A stretch of 64,000 bases of DNA from Pseudomonas subflava (lineage in GTDB: Bacteria; Pseudomonadota; Gammaproteobacteria; Pseudomonadales; Pseudomonadaceae). The stretch covers positions 186,001-250,000 of the forward strand of contig NZ_JAMXBF010000013.1 of assembly GCF_023823685.1 (NCBI RefSeq), in the 5' to 3' direction. The position numbers and the translations under genes are program-made. Below are positions 8,991 through 16,901 of this stretch, in pieces; the stretch's first letter is position 1, and every line of letters starts with the position of its first letter. The notes beneath the pieces are model-generated. The model saw only the letters and a list, made by a program, of their open reading frames with translations, searched no databases and was not told where the DNA came from.

Positions 8991-9707
8991 TCAGGCGACC
9001 AGAACGACGACCAGCGGCAACAGCACCGCCGTCAACATGCCCATCAGGCTCATGGCCAGGGCGGCGAAGGCGCCGCTCTCCTCGCCTTCCTGCAGCGCGC
9101 GGGCGGTGCCCACGGCGTGGGCGGTGAGGCCCAGAGCCATGCCCTGGGCCGCCGGATGATGCACGCCGATGCGCCGCAGCAGCTCCGGCCCGCACATGGC
9201 GCCGAGCACCCCGGTGATCAGCACGAACACCGCGGCCAGCGCGGCCACGCCGCCGATCTGCTCGGCCACCAGCATGGCGATGGGCGACGTCACCGACTTC
9301 GGCGCCATGGTCATCAGCATCATGCGGTCGGCACCGAAGGCCCAGGCCAGCGCCACGCCCAGCGCCGTGGCCAGCACGCCGGCGAACAGCAGCGTGACCA
9401 GGGTCGGCCAGAACAGCTGGCGGATGCGCTTGAGGTTGAGGAACAGCGGCACGGCCAGGGCCACGGTGGTCGGGCCGAGCAGCACGCTGAGCAGGAAGGT
9501 GCTGTCGCGGTACTCCTGGTAGGTCAGCCCGGCGAGCAGCAGCACGCCGATCAGCACCGCCATGGATACCAGCACCGGCTGCAGGAACATCCAGCGCGTG
9601 CGTTCATAGGCCGCCAGCGCCGCCTGGTACACCGCCAGGGTGATGCCGACGCCGAACAGCGGGTGATGCACCACGGCCTGCAGTGCGGCGTGCCAATCCA
9701 GGCTCAT
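8991..9707 (-). CDS. lrgB: LrgB/CidB family antiholin-like membrane protein
   Basis: Encodes a 238-residue integral membrane protein of the LrgB family, the larger partner of CidA/LrgA pairs, which modulate murein hydrolase export, programmed lysis, or pyruvate transport. Family sequences include FLLSVLLGPTTVALAVPLFLN, PKSVTSPIAM and the C-terminal GLTAHAVGTARALQEGEESGAFAALAM. The frame stays open much further upstream, but the ATG at 9707 overlaps the stop of the small partner as ATGA and gives standard length. Confidence 0.94.
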   Translation of the reverse strand: MSLDWHAALQAVVHHPLFGVGITLAVYQAALAAYERTRWMFLQPVLVSMAVLIGVLLLAGLTYQEYRDSTFLLSVLLGPTTVALAVPLFLNLKRIRQLFWPTLVTLLFAGVLATALGVALAWAFGADRMMLMTMAPKSVTSPIAMLVAEQIGGVAALAAVFVLITGVLGAMCGPELLRRIGVHHPAAQGMALGLTAHAVGTARALQEGEESGAFAALAMSLMGMLTAVLLPLVVVLVA

Positions 9708-10066
9708 GGGCGCTCCTCGCGCCGCGCCTGGCGGTCGATCAGTTTCTGCATCAGCCAGCCGGCGAACAGCAGCGAGACGATCAGCGACAGGCCCAGCGCA
9801 CCGGCCAGTGCCCAGAAGTCGGCGGCGATCTGCTCGGCGTAGACCATCACGCCCACCGCCGGCGGCACCAGCAGCAACGGCAGGTAGCGCAGCAGGCCGG
9901 AGGAGGCCTCGGCGATCGGCGCGCCCACCTCGCCCCGCACCACGAGGAAGGCGAACAGCAGGAGCATGCCGATGATCGGCCCCGGTAACAGGGTCAGGAA
10001 CAGCACATTGATGGCGGTGCCGAGCAACTGGAACAGCACCAGCCAGGTCAGGCCGCGAAGCAGCAT
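9704..10066 (-). CDS. CidA/LrgA family holin-like protein
   Basis: Encodes a 120-residue protein with four predicted membrane segments, typical of the CidA/LrgA holin-like family: LPGPIIGMLLLFAFLV, then YLPLLLVPPAVGVMVY. It pairs with the overlapping LrgB-type gene downstream. No LysR-type regulator (CidR) is adjacent. A TATAAT at 10096-10101 (minus strand) sits 29 bases upstream of the start codon and is the probable -10 element. Whether it is CidA or LrgA cannot be settled from sequence alone. Confidence 0.9.
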   Translation of the reverse strand: MLLRGLTWLVLFQLLGTAINVLFLTLLPGPIIGMLLLFAFLVVRGEVGAPIAEASSGLLRYLPLLLVPPAVGVMVYAEQIAADFWALAGALGLSLIVSLLFAGWLMQKLIDRQARREERP

Positions 10067-10095
10067 GCGGAAATCTCCGACGTGAAGGGCGGCCC

Positions 10096-10123
10096 ATTAT
10101 AGACGCGCTGGAGGGTGCGTCAT
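10096..10123 (-). promoter_or_regulatory. Candidate sigma70 promoter of the cidA/lrgA-lrgB operon
   Basis: On the minus strand a perfect TATAAT (10096-10101) is preceded at 16 bases by ATGACG (10118-10123), four of six matches to TTGACA. It lies about 30 bases upstream of the ATG at 10066. Confidence 0.4.
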
Positions 10124-10228
10124 AAACGCTGGCGTGCGGCTTGACCGTGGCCGATCACTCATGCTGATCTAGGGCCAGCCAGGTTCACCCAAGAACAACA
10201 AATAACCTCGCATCCTCAAGGAGGATCT

Positions 10229-10684
10229 ATGCCGTTAGTACCCGTATCGCAACTGCAAGACTATGTAGGCAAGGAACTCGGACGTTCCGACTGGCTGACC
10301 ATCGATCAGCAGCGCATCAACCAGTTCGCCGAATGCACCGGCGACCACCAGTTCATCCACGTCGACCCGGTCAAGGCCAAGCACACCCCGTTCGGCACCA
10401 CCATCGCCCACGGCTTCCTCAGCCTTTCGCTGATCCCGGTGCTGATGGAGAAGCTGATGCTCGCCCCCGAGGGCCTGAAGATGGCCGTCAACTACGGCCT
10501 GGACAGCGTGCGCTTCATTCAGCCGGTCAAGGTGAACTCGCGCGTGCGCCTGGCCGCCAAGGTGCTCGACATCACCGAGAAGCGTCCCGGCCAGTGGCTG
10601 TTCAAGGTCGAGGCCACCCTCGAGATCGAAGGCGAGGAGAAGCCCGCCTACATCGCCGAATCGCTGTCGCTCTGCTTCGTCTGA
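10229..10684 (+). CDS. MaoC-like dehydratase (R-specific enoyl hydratase fold)
   Basis: Encodes a 151-residue hot-dog-fold protein of the MaoC family, which hydrates enoyl-CoA esters in R configuration or acts on related acyl thioesters. The hydratase motif appears as FAECTGDHQFIHVDPVKAKHTPFGTTIAHGFLSLSL, with the catalytic Asp and His in GDHQFIH. A strong AAGGAGGA stands at 10219-10226, and a rho-independent terminator follows at 10705-10728, so this is a single-gene transcript. The natural substrate is unknown. Confidence 0.92.
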   Translation: MPLVPVSQLQDYVGKELGRSDWLTIDQQRINQFAECTGDHQFIHVDPVKAKHTPFGTTIAHGFLSLSLIPVLMEKLMLAPEGLKMAVNYGLDSVRFIQPVKVNSRVRLAAKVLDITEKRPGQWLFKVEATLEIEGEEKPAYIAESLSLCFV

Positions 10685-10704
10685 GCCGAACCGGCGGGGC
10701 CGCA

Positions 10705-10728
10705 CGGGGCGCTCTGGCGCCCCGTTTT
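10705..10728 (+). terminator. Rho-independent terminator after the MaoC gene
   Basis: Perfect 8-base stem CGGGGCGC/GCGCCCCG with a 4-base loop (TCTG), followed by TTTT, 21 bases downstream of the MaoC stop codon. Confidence 0.85.
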
Positions 10729-10776
10729 CATTGGCGCTTTGGCATACTCGCGTCACCACCGACCCGGACGTCAGCC

Positions 10777-12480
10777 ATGCCCCGCCACCTCGCCCCGCTC
10801 GCCCTCGCCCTGCTGCTCGCCGCCTGCGGCGACGGCGAACCGCTGCTGCCCGCCGATGCCGTGTTGCCCGACGGCGGTCGTTATCGCGGCGAGGTGGTGG
10901 ACGGCCGTTTGCAGGGCGAGGGCCGGATCGACTACGCCAACGGCGTGTACTACACCGGCCGCTTCCAGGACGGCCTGTTCGAAGGCCCCGGCGAATGGCA
11001 TGGCGCCAGCGGCGAACGCTACCAGGGCAACTTCCACCTGGGCCTGTTCCATGGCCAGGGCGAATTCGTCTACAGCGACGGCACCCGCTACCAGGGCGGT
11101 TTCAAACAGGGCCGCATGCACGGCGAGGGCCATCTGCAGCAGGGCGGCATGAGCTACCGCGGCGAGTTCCGCGACGACCGCTACCACGGCCTGGGCACTC
11201 TGGAATGGCCGGACGGCAGCCGCTACCAGGGCCATTTCGTGCGTGGCGAGCCGCAGGGCAAAGGCCTGCGCAGTAATGCCGAGGGCGAGTTTGCCGGCAC
11301 CTTCAAGAACGGCATGCTGCAGGGCGAAGGCAGCTACAAGGGTGCAGACGGCGAGAGCTACACCGGGGGCTTTCGCAACGACCTGTTCCACGGCAAGGGC
11401 CGTTACCAGAACGCCGAGGGCGAGGTCTGGAGCGGGCATTTCGCCGACGGCGCGCTGACCGGCAAGGGCGAGTTCCGCGGCGCGGACGGCCGTCACTACG
11501 CGGGCGAGTTCCGGTACTGGCGCTTCCACGGCCAGGGCAAGCTGAGCCTGGCCGACGGCGGCGTCTACCAGGGCCAGTTCGCCAACGGCGAATACGCCGG
11601 CGAAGGCACCCTCACCGCCCTCGATGGCGTTCGCACCCAGGGCATCTGGAACGACGGCGAACTGCTGCGTCAGGCCGATGGCCAGTCGCGTCCCGACCCG
11701 CTGGAGCTGGGCCTGCTGCAACAGGGCCTGCTGCTGCAGCAGGCCCTGGACGCCCTGCCCGCCTCCACCCCGGCCGTCGAGCTGTACAGCCTGACCCTGG
11801 CCGGCGACGGCAAGCAGAGCGTGTTCCTGCGCGAGGCCGACTACGTCAGCCGGCTGCTGCGCGAGCGTTTCGGTGCCCGCGGCAACGTCACCCTGACCAA
11901 CCACCGCGACCATCTGGCCGATCGCCCGCTGGCCACCCGCGAGAGCCTGACCCGCGCGGTGCAGGCCCTGGCCGAGCGCAGCGGCCCAGAGGACCTGGTA
12001 TTCCTCTACCTCACCAGCCACGGCTCGGACGACCACAAGCTGAGCATCGACCAGCCGCGCCTGCAGCTGGCCGACCTGCCGGCCAGCGAGCTGGCGGCGC
12101 TGCTCGAACCATTGCGCGACCGCCACAAGGTGGTGGTGATTTCGGCGTGTTATTCCGGGGGCTTCATCCCGCCGCTGAAAGACGACAGGACCCTGGTGAT
12201 GACCGCCGCGCGCGCCGACCGGGTGTCCTTCGGCTGCTCGGAGGAGAACGACTTCACCTACTTCGGCCGCGCCCTGTTCGCCGAGGCGTTCAACCAGACC
12301 GACGACCTCGCCCGCGCCTTCGAGCTGGCCACGGCCAGGGTCGCCGAGCGCGAAAAGGCCGACGGCTTCGAACCCTCCGAGCCACAGCTGTGGGCGCCCG
12401 ACGCGGTGCTGGAGCACTGGAAGCGGCTGCGCAAGCAGCAGGCCGAGCAGGCCCTGAGCGCGGCACCGGAAGCGCGCTGA
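10777..12480 (+). CDS. MORN-repeat lipoprotein with C13 caspase-like peptidase domain
   Basis: Encodes a 567-residue predicted lipoprotein. The signal peptide ends in LLAAC, with the lipidated cysteine at residue 17. Residues about 30-300 are some twelve MORN-type repeats of roughly 23 residues (pattern YxGxF..G..HGxG), and residues about 325-540 form a peptidase C13/legumain-like domain of clan CD. The catalytic dyad is visible: His415 in LTSHGS and Cys458 in ISACYSGG. The ATG at 10777 is chosen because the signal peptide begins there; the longer frame upstream overlaps the MaoC gene. No Lol-avoidance Asp follows the cysteine (it is CGDG), so outer-membrane sorting is possible. The function is not recognised; an envelope-anchored processing protease is an inference from the domains. 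Confidence 0.88.
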   Translation: MPRHLAPLALALLLAACGDGEPLLPADAVLPDGGRYRGEVVDGRLQGEGRIDYANGVYYTGRFQDGLFEGPGEWHGASGERYQGNFHLGLFHGQGEFVYSDGTRYQGGFKQGRMHGEGHLQQGGMSYRGEFRDDRYHGLGTLEWPDGSRYQGHFVRGEPQGKGLRSNAEGEFAGTFKNGMLQGEGSYKGADGESYTGGFRNDLFHGKGRYQNAEGEVWSGHFADGALTGKGEFRGADGRHYAGEFRYWRFHGQGKLSLADGGVYQGQFANGEYAGEGTLTALDGVRTQGIWNDGELLRQADGQSRPDPLELGLLQQGLLLQQALDALPASTPAVELYSLTLAGDGKQSVFLREADYVSRLLRERFGARGNVTLTNHRDHLADRPLATRESLTRAVQALAERSGPEDLVFLYLTSHGSDDHKLSIDQPRLQLADLPASELAALLEPLRDRHKVVVISACYSGGFIPPLKDDRTLVMTAARADRVSFGCSEENDFTYFGRALFAEAFNQTDDLARAFELATARVAEREKADGFEPSEPQLWAPDAVLEHWKRLRKQQAEQALSAAPEAR

Positions 12481-12547
12481 TGGCGATCAATTGTCGGCTC
12501 GTCCTGCCGTTTCGTTCTAAGCTGGTCCTTATCAGCGGAGACCCAGC

Positions 12548-13189
12548 ATGTACCTGACGCCCCAGCACATCCTGCTCGCCGGAGCCACCGGCCTCACCGG
12601 CGAGCACCTGCTCGATCGCCTGCTCAGCGAGCCGACCATCAGCCGCGTGCTGGCGCCAAGCCGCAGCCCGCTGGCCGAGCACGCGCACCTGGACAACCCG
12701 GTCGGCCAGCTCGCCGATCTGCTGCCCCACCTCGACGGCCGCATCGACGCGGCGTTTTGCTGCCTGGGCACCACCATCAAGCAGGCCGGCTCCCAGGAGG
12801 CCTTTCGCGCCGTCGACCACGACCTGGTGCTGGCCTTCGCCCGCCGCGCCCGCGAGCTCGGCGCGCGGCATTTCCTCGTGGTCAGCGCCATGGGCGCCAA
12901 CGCCCAATCATCGGTGTTCTACAACCGGGTCAAGGGCGAGGTGGAAGAGGCGCTGAAGGCGATGGACTGGCCGCAGCTGACCATCGCCCGCCCGTCCCTG
13001 CTGCTCGGCCCGCGCCGCGAGTTCCGCCTCGGCGAGCGCCTGGCCGCGCCGCTGCTGCGCTGGATTCCCGGCCGCTATCGCGGCATCGAGGCTGCTGTGC
13101 TGGCCCGCGCGCTGTGGCGCCTGGCCCTGGAGGAGAGCGACGGGGTTCGGGTGGTGGAGTCCGACCAGCTGCGCCGCCTGGGGCGCTGA
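12548..13189 (+). CDS. NAD(P)-binding Rossmann protein, atypical SDR (HTATIP2/TIP30-like)
   Basis: Encodes a 213-residue atypical short-chain dehydrogenase. The N-terminal glycine motif GATGLTG (residues 12-18) binds the dinucleotide, and YNRVKGE supplies the YxxxK catalytic pair. FCCLGTTIKQAGS and ARPSLLLGPR are typical of the TIP30-like group. GGAG about 8 bases before the ATG supports the start. Its stop overlaps the next gene (TGATG). The substrate is unknown; quinone or NADPH-dependent redox sensing is a guess from relatives. Confidence 0.85.
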   Translation: MYLTPQHILLAGATGLTGEHLLDRLLSEPTISRVLAPSRSPLAEHAHLDNPVGQLADLLPHLDGRIDAAFCCLGTTIKQAGSQEAFRAVDHDLVLAFARRARELGARHFLVVSAMGANAQSSVFYNRVKGEVEEALKAMDWPQLTIARPSLLLGPRREFRLGERLAAPLLRWIPGRYRGIEAAVLARALWRLALEESDGVRVVESDQLRRLGR

Positions 13190-13800
13190 TGAAGTTCTAC
13201 GACGAGAAAATCCTGCCGCGGCTGATCGACTTCGCCTGCGGCATGGGCCATGTGATGAAGACCCGTGCCCAGGTGGTGCCCATGGCGGAGGGCCGGGTGC
13301 TGGAGATCGGCATCGGCACCGGCCTCAACCTCAGCTTCTACGACCGCGAAAAGGTCAGTGCCATCGTCGGCGTGGACCCGGCCGCACAGATGCAGAGCCT
13401 GGCGCGCCAGCGCGCGGCGAACATCGGCATTCCGGTGGAGATGATCGCTCTCGAGCTGGGGCAGATCCAGGCCGCGGACGCCAGCTTCGACAGCATCGTC
13501 TGCACCTTCACCCTGTGCACCATCCCCGATCCGCTGGCCGCGCTCCAGGAGATGCGCCGGGTGCTCAAGCCCGGCGGCAAGCTGCTGTTCAGCGAGCATG
13601 GCCGCGCGCCAGACGCCGGCGTGCGCGCCTGGCAGGACCGCATCACCCCGCTGTGGAAGCCGCTGGCTGGCGGCTGCCATCTCAACCGCGACATCCCCGC
13701 CCTGCTCGGCGCCGGCGGTTTCCATATCCGCGAAGTACACAGCAGCTACCTGCAGGGCCCGCGGCCAATGACCTGGGTCTGGCGCGGCTGGGCCGACTGA
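13189..13800 (+). CDS. Class I SAM-dependent methyltransferase
   Basis: Encodes a 203-residue methyltransferase with the SAM-binding motif VLEIGIGTGLNL near residues 39-50, an acidic GVDPAAQM after strand 2, and the motif IV/VI pattern FDSIVCTFTLCTIPDPLAALQEMRRVLKPGGKLLFSEHG. It resembles UbiE/Coq5-like and thiol methyltransferase-like small enzymes of unassigned substrate. The frame is open upstream to 12757, but the ATG at 13189 overlaps the previous stop and gives the complete domain. Confidence 0.87.
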   Translation: MKFYDEKILPRLIDFACGMGHVMKTRAQVVPMAEGRVLEIGIGTGLNLSFYDREKVSAIVGVDPAAQMQSLARQRAANIGIPVEMIALELGQIQAADASFDSIVCTFTLCTIPDPLAALQEMRRVLKPGGKLLFSEHGRAPDAGVRAWQDRITPLWKPLAGGCHLNRDIPALLGAGGFHIREVHSSYLQGPRPMTWVWRGWAD

Positions 13801-13866
13801 CGCTCGCGGGTTGACGCACCCCAGCGCGCCGGCAAGCATGGCGCTTTTGCCGGAAGGAAGCCCCGC

Positions 13867-14334
13867 ATGAGTCTGGAATCGGTCCGCCGCTTCTTCGCCG
13901 AGAAGGCGCCGCACATCGACATCATCGAGCTGGAGACCAGCACCGCCACCGTCGCCCTGGCCGCCGAGGCCCATGGCGTGGAGCCGGGACGCATCGCCAA
14001 GACCCTGGCCTTCCGCGTCGGCGAACGCAACCTGCTGGTGGTGGCCCGCGGCGACGCGCGCCTGGACAACCGCAAGCTCAAGGAGACCTTCGGCGCCAAG
14101 GCCAGGATGCTCGACGCCGAGACGGTGCAGGCGCTGACCAGCCATCCGGTCGGCGGTGTCTGCCCGTTCGGCCTGGCCACCGAGCTGCCGGTGTATGTCG
14201 ACCTGTCGCTGCAGGCCTTCGACGAGGTGCTGCCGGCCGCCGGCGCCCTGCACAGCGCCGTGCGCATCTGCCCGCGGCAGATGGCCGAACTGGTGGACGG
14301 CGAGTGGGTGGACGTGTGCCAGGCGCTCGACTGA
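13867..14334 (+). CDS. YbaK/EbsC family aminoacyl-tRNA deacylase
   Basis: Encodes a 155-residue YbaK/ProX-type domain protein, likely a trans-editing enzyme that hydrolyses misacylated tRNA such as Ala- or Cys-tRNAPro. Visible family elements are GRIAKTLAFRVGERNLLVVARGDARLDNRKLKETFG, in which the lysine of RIAKTL aligns with the key YbaK residue, and the late VGGVCPFGL. Length fits single-domain members. It is preceded by GGAAGG, 7 bases from the ATG. Confidence 0.88.
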   Translation: MSLESVRRFFAEKAPHIDIIELETSTATVALAAEAHGVEPGRIAKTLAFRVGERNLLVVARGDARLDNRKLKETFGAKARMLDAETVQALTSHPVGGVCPFGLATELPVYVDLSLQAFDEVLPAAGALHSAVRICPRQMAELVDGEWVDVCQALD

Positions 14335-14367
14335 ACGCACTGCGTGCGCCGCGCTCGACGCGCGCAG

Positions 14368-14384
14368 GGTGCGCCACGCGCACC
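14368..14384. repeat. GGTGCGC-N3-GCGCACC palindromic repeat, single unit
   Basis: Perfect 7-base inverted arms with a CAC centre, in the 81-base convergent gap between the YbaK and YceK-like genes. The same arms occur at 39368-39384 and 39409-39425. Confidence 0.7.
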
Positions 14385-14415
14385 AGCCGGAGGTTATCCG
14401 GAAGAAGCGCCTACC

Positions 14416-14751
14416 TCAGTTGCCGCCGCTGACACCGAGCCCGACACCCAGCTCGGCCGCCACGGCAAAGGGCAGCAGCAGCGTCTCCAGCAGCGCGGCG
14501 AACGGCAGGTCGAGGCCCGGATACTTGGGCGCCTCGGCGCCGAAACGATCCATCGGACAACAGCCGCCCTGCAGCGAATACCAGTCCAGGCGGGTGCCGG
14601 AATAGATGATCGGCGCACCCGGCTTGGCCGCATCCAGGGTGCGTACGCTGGCGCAACCGGGCAGCACCAGCAGCAGGGCGAGGCCGACGAAGCAGGAACG
14701 CGCCGCGCGGCATGCGCCCACGCCGACCTCGCGAGCCAGGCAATCAGTCAT
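14416..14751 (-). CDS. YceK/YidQ-like lipoprotein
   Basis: Encodes a 111-residue lipoprotein with a basic N-terminus, a hydrophobic signal segment and the lipobox LVLPGC (cysteine near residue 33). The mature part starts with ASVRTLDAAKPGAPIIYSGTRLDW and then has LDLPFAALLETLLLPF, which is the YceK family pattern: a small outer-membrane-type lipoprotein of unknown role. The start at 14751 overlaps the ubiX 3' end by 8 bases, so it is the last gene of the mpl-side unit. The signal is long; a later start would weaken it, so 14751 is kept. Confidence 0.8.
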   Translation of the reverse strand: MTDCLAREVGVGACRAARSCFVGLALLLVLPGCASVRTLDAAKPGAPIIYSGTRLDWYSLQGGCCPMDRFGAEAPKYPGLDLPFAALLETLLLPFAVAAELGVGLGVSGGN

Positions 14752-15373
14752 CGCTGGAGAGATGGTGTTCGCCCCAGCGCGGCAGCATGTCCTGCGGTAT
14801 GCCCAGGCAGTTGAGGATGCGCGCTACCACGAAGTCGACCAGGTCGTCCAGGGTCTGCGGCTGGTGATAGAAGCCGGGCGAGGCCGGCAGGATGGTCACG
14901 CCGAGGTTGGACAGCTTGAGCATGTTCTCCAGGTGGATGCTGGAGTACGGCGCCTCGCGCGGCACCAGGATCAACTGGCGGCGCTCCTTGAGCACCACGT
15001 CGGCGGCGCGCTCGATCAGGTTGTTGCAGGCGCCGGTGGCGATGGCCGACAGGGTGCCGGTGCTGCACGGCACCACCACCATGGCGCTCGGCGCGCCGGA
15101 GCCGGAGGCCGGCGGCGCCATCCAGTCTTCCTTGCCGTACACGCGGATCTGCCCGGAGGCTGCACCGGTGTACTCGCTGAGGAACTGCTGCATGGCCTGG
15201 GGCTTGGCCGGCAGGGTGACGTCGGTCTCGGTGGCCATCACCAGCTGCGCGGCCTTGGAGATCAGGAAGTGCACCTCGCGGTCTTCCTGCACCAGGCAGT
15301 CGAGCAGGCGCAGGCCGTACTGCGCGCCGGAGGCGCCGGTCATGGCCAGGGTGATGCGTTCGGGCCCGTTCAT
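14744..15373 (-). CDS. ubiX: Flavin prenyltransferase UbiX
   Basis: Encodes a 209-residue flavin prenyltransferase that makes prenylated FMN from FMN and dimethylallyl phosphate, the cofactor for UbiD decarboxylation in ubiquinone synthesis. Family motifs: ITLAMTGASGAQYGLRLLD at the N-terminus, VVPCSTGTLSAIATGACNNLIERAADV, and VLKERRQLILVPREAPYSSIHLENMLKLS. The frame extends to 15424, but the ATG at 15373 (MNGPERITLAM) gives the usual length and avoids running into the repeat at 15390-15468. Confidence 0.96.
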   Translation of the reverse strand: MNGPERITLAMTGASGAQYGLRLLDCLVQEDREVHFLISKAAQLVMATETDVTLPAKPQAMQQFLSEYTGAASGQIRVYGKEDWMAPPASGSGAPSAMVVVPCSTGTLSAIATGACNNLIERAADVVLKERRQLILVPREAPYSSIHLENMLKLSNLGVTILPASPGFYHQPQTLDDLVDFVVARILNCLGIPQDMLPRWGEHHLSSDD

Positions 15374-15389
15374 AGGATCTCCACATATG

Positions 15390-15468
15390 CGTAGGGTGGA
15401 AAACGCCGCCTGCGGCTTTTCCACCAGAAAGTCTGGTGGATAGCGCTAACTCGGCTATCCACCCTACG
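15390..15468. repeat. Composite GTAGGGTGGA repeat (two hairpins in an outer inverted repeat)
   Basis: Outer arms GTAGGGTGGA (15391-15400) and TCCACCCTAC (15458-15467) enclose two hairpins. The first pairs GGTGGAAAA with TTTTCCACC (15395-15425); the second pairs GGTGGATAGC with GCTATCCACC (15435-15463). A second copy with the same architecture lies at 20180-20253. It sits just upstream of ubiX, between mpl and ubiX. Confidence 0.85.
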
Positions 15469-15490
15469 AATTACCTCAAGCCTCAGCCAG

Positions 15491-15546
15491 CCCGTAGCCC
15501 GGATGCAATCCGGGGGGGCTTTCCCGGATTGCATTCGGGCTACGGG
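15491..15546. repeat. GTAGCCCGGATG long palindrome downstream of mpl
   Basis: Two 24-base arms, 15491-15514 and 15523-15546, are inverted copies with one mismatch and a short loop. Each begins CCCGTAGCCCG. It ends two bases past the mpl stop codon, so it would form a hairpin in the mpl 3' end. Related copies are at 21745-21796 and, as a half, at 39461-39480. Confidence 0.85.
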
Positions 15547-15548
15547 CA

Positions 15549-16901
15549 TCAGCTGCCTAGTGCCGCCGCCAGCTTGCCGTGCAGGCCGCCGAAGCCGCCG
15601 TTGCTCATGATCACCACCTGCGCGCCGGGCACCGCATGGGCCTTCACGCCGTCGATGATGGCCTCCAGCGAGTCGCAGACCTGAGTCGGCACGCTGGAGC
15701 CGGCGACGGTGGCGGCCAGGTCCCAGCCCAGGTTGGCCGGCGCGTACCAGAACACCCGGTCGGCCTGCACCACGGAATCCGGCAGGCCGTCACGGTGGGC
15801 GCCGAGCTTCATGGAGTTGGAGCGCGGCTCGATCACCGCGATTATCGGCGCATCGCCGACGCGCTTGCGCAGGCCGTCGAGGGTGGTGGCGATGGCGGTC
15901 GGGTGGTGGGCGAAGTCGTCGTAGAGGGTCACGCCCTTCACTTCCGCGACCTTCTCCATGCGCCGCTTGACGCTCTTGAAGGACGACAGGCCGGCGATGC
16001 CCAGCTCCGGCACCACGCCGACATGCCGCGCGGCAGCCAGAGTGGCCAGGGCGTTGGCCACGTTGTGCTGGCCGGTCAGCTCCCACTCCACGGTGCCCTC
16101 GACCTTGCCGTCGAACACCACCTCGAAGCGCGAGCCGTCTTCGCTGAGCAGGCGTGCCTGCCACTGGCCGCCGGCGCCGGTGGTCTGCACCGGGGTCCAG
16201 CAGCCCATCTCGACCACCCGCGCCAGCGCCTCTTCGGCCTGCGGATGAATGATCAGGCCCTCACCCGGCACGGTGCGCACCAGATGGTGGAACTGCCGCT
16301 CGATGGCGGCCAGGTCCGGGAAGATGTCGGCGTGGTCGAACTCGAGATTGTTGAGGATCGCCGTGCGCGGGCGGTAGTGGACGAACTTGCTGCGCTTGTC
16401 GAAGAAGGCGCTGTCGTACTCGTCGGCCTCGACCACGAAGAACGGCGTGCCGCCCAGGCGCGCGGACACACCGAAGTTCTGCGGGACACCGCCGATCAGA
16501 AAGCCCGGGCTCATGCCGGCATGTTCCAGCACCCAGGCCAGCATGCTGGTGGTGGTGGTCTTGCCGTGGGTGCCGGCCACACCCAGCACCCAGCGGCCCT
16601 GCAATACATGGTCGGCCAGCCACTGCGGGCCGGACACATAGGGCAGGCCCTGGTTGAGCACGTACTCCACCGCCGGGTTGCCGCGGCTCAGGGCGTTGCC
16701 GATCACCACCAGGTCGGGGGCCGGCTGCAGGTGTTCGGGCAGGTAGCCCTGCATAAGCTCGATGCCCTGGGCTTCCAGCTGGGTGCTCATGGGCGGGTAG
16801 ACGCTGGCGTCGGAGCCGGTGACGCGGTGCCCCAGCTCCTTGGCCAGTACCGCCAGGGAGCCCATGAAGGTGCCGCAGATGCCGAGAATATGGATGTGCA
16901 T
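15549..16901 (-). CDS. mpl: UDP-N-acetylmuramate:L-Ala-gamma-D-Glu-meso-DAP ligase Mpl
   Basis: Encodes a 450-residue ligase that reattaches recycled murein tripeptide to UDP-MurNAc. The N-terminus MHIHILGICGTFMGSLAVLAKELGHRVTGSD is the Mpl variant of the Mur ligase Rossmann domain. The ATP loop GVAGTHGKTTTTSM, the central DEYDSAFFDKRSKFVHYRPRTAILNNLEFDHADI and the C-terminal YDDFAHHPTAI are all present. Full length. It is divergent from the permease gene across a 362-base gap. In PAO1 mpl also borders the ethanolamine genes (recalled). Confidence 0.97.
   Translation of the reverse strand: MHIHILGICGTFMGSLAVLAKELGHRVTGSDASVYPPMSTQLEAQGIELMQGYLPEHLQPAPDLVVIGNALSRGNPAVEYVLNQGLPYVSGPQWLADHVLQGRWVLGVAGTHGKTTTTSMLAWVLEHAGMSPGFLIGGVPQNFGVSARLGGTPFFVVEADEYDSAFFDKRSKFVHYRPRTAILNNLEFDHADIFPDLAAIERQFHHLVRTVPGEGLIIHPQAEEALARVVEMGCWTPVQTTGAGGQWQARLLSEDGSRFEVVFDGKVEGTVEWELTGQHNVANALATLAAARHVGVVPELGIAGLSSFKSVKRRMEKVAEVKGVTLYDDFAHHPTAIATTLDGLRKRVGDAPIIAVIEPRSNSMKLGAHRDGLPDSVVQADRVFWYAPANLGWDLAATVAGSSVPTQVCDSLEAIIDGVKAHAVPGAQVVIMSNGGFGGLHGKLAAALGS

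Noticed and set aside
10771..12417. 548-codon open frame on the minus strand
   Set aside because: Antisense to the MORN-C13 gene. The repeat structure of the sense gene keeps this frame open and gives monotonous repeats.
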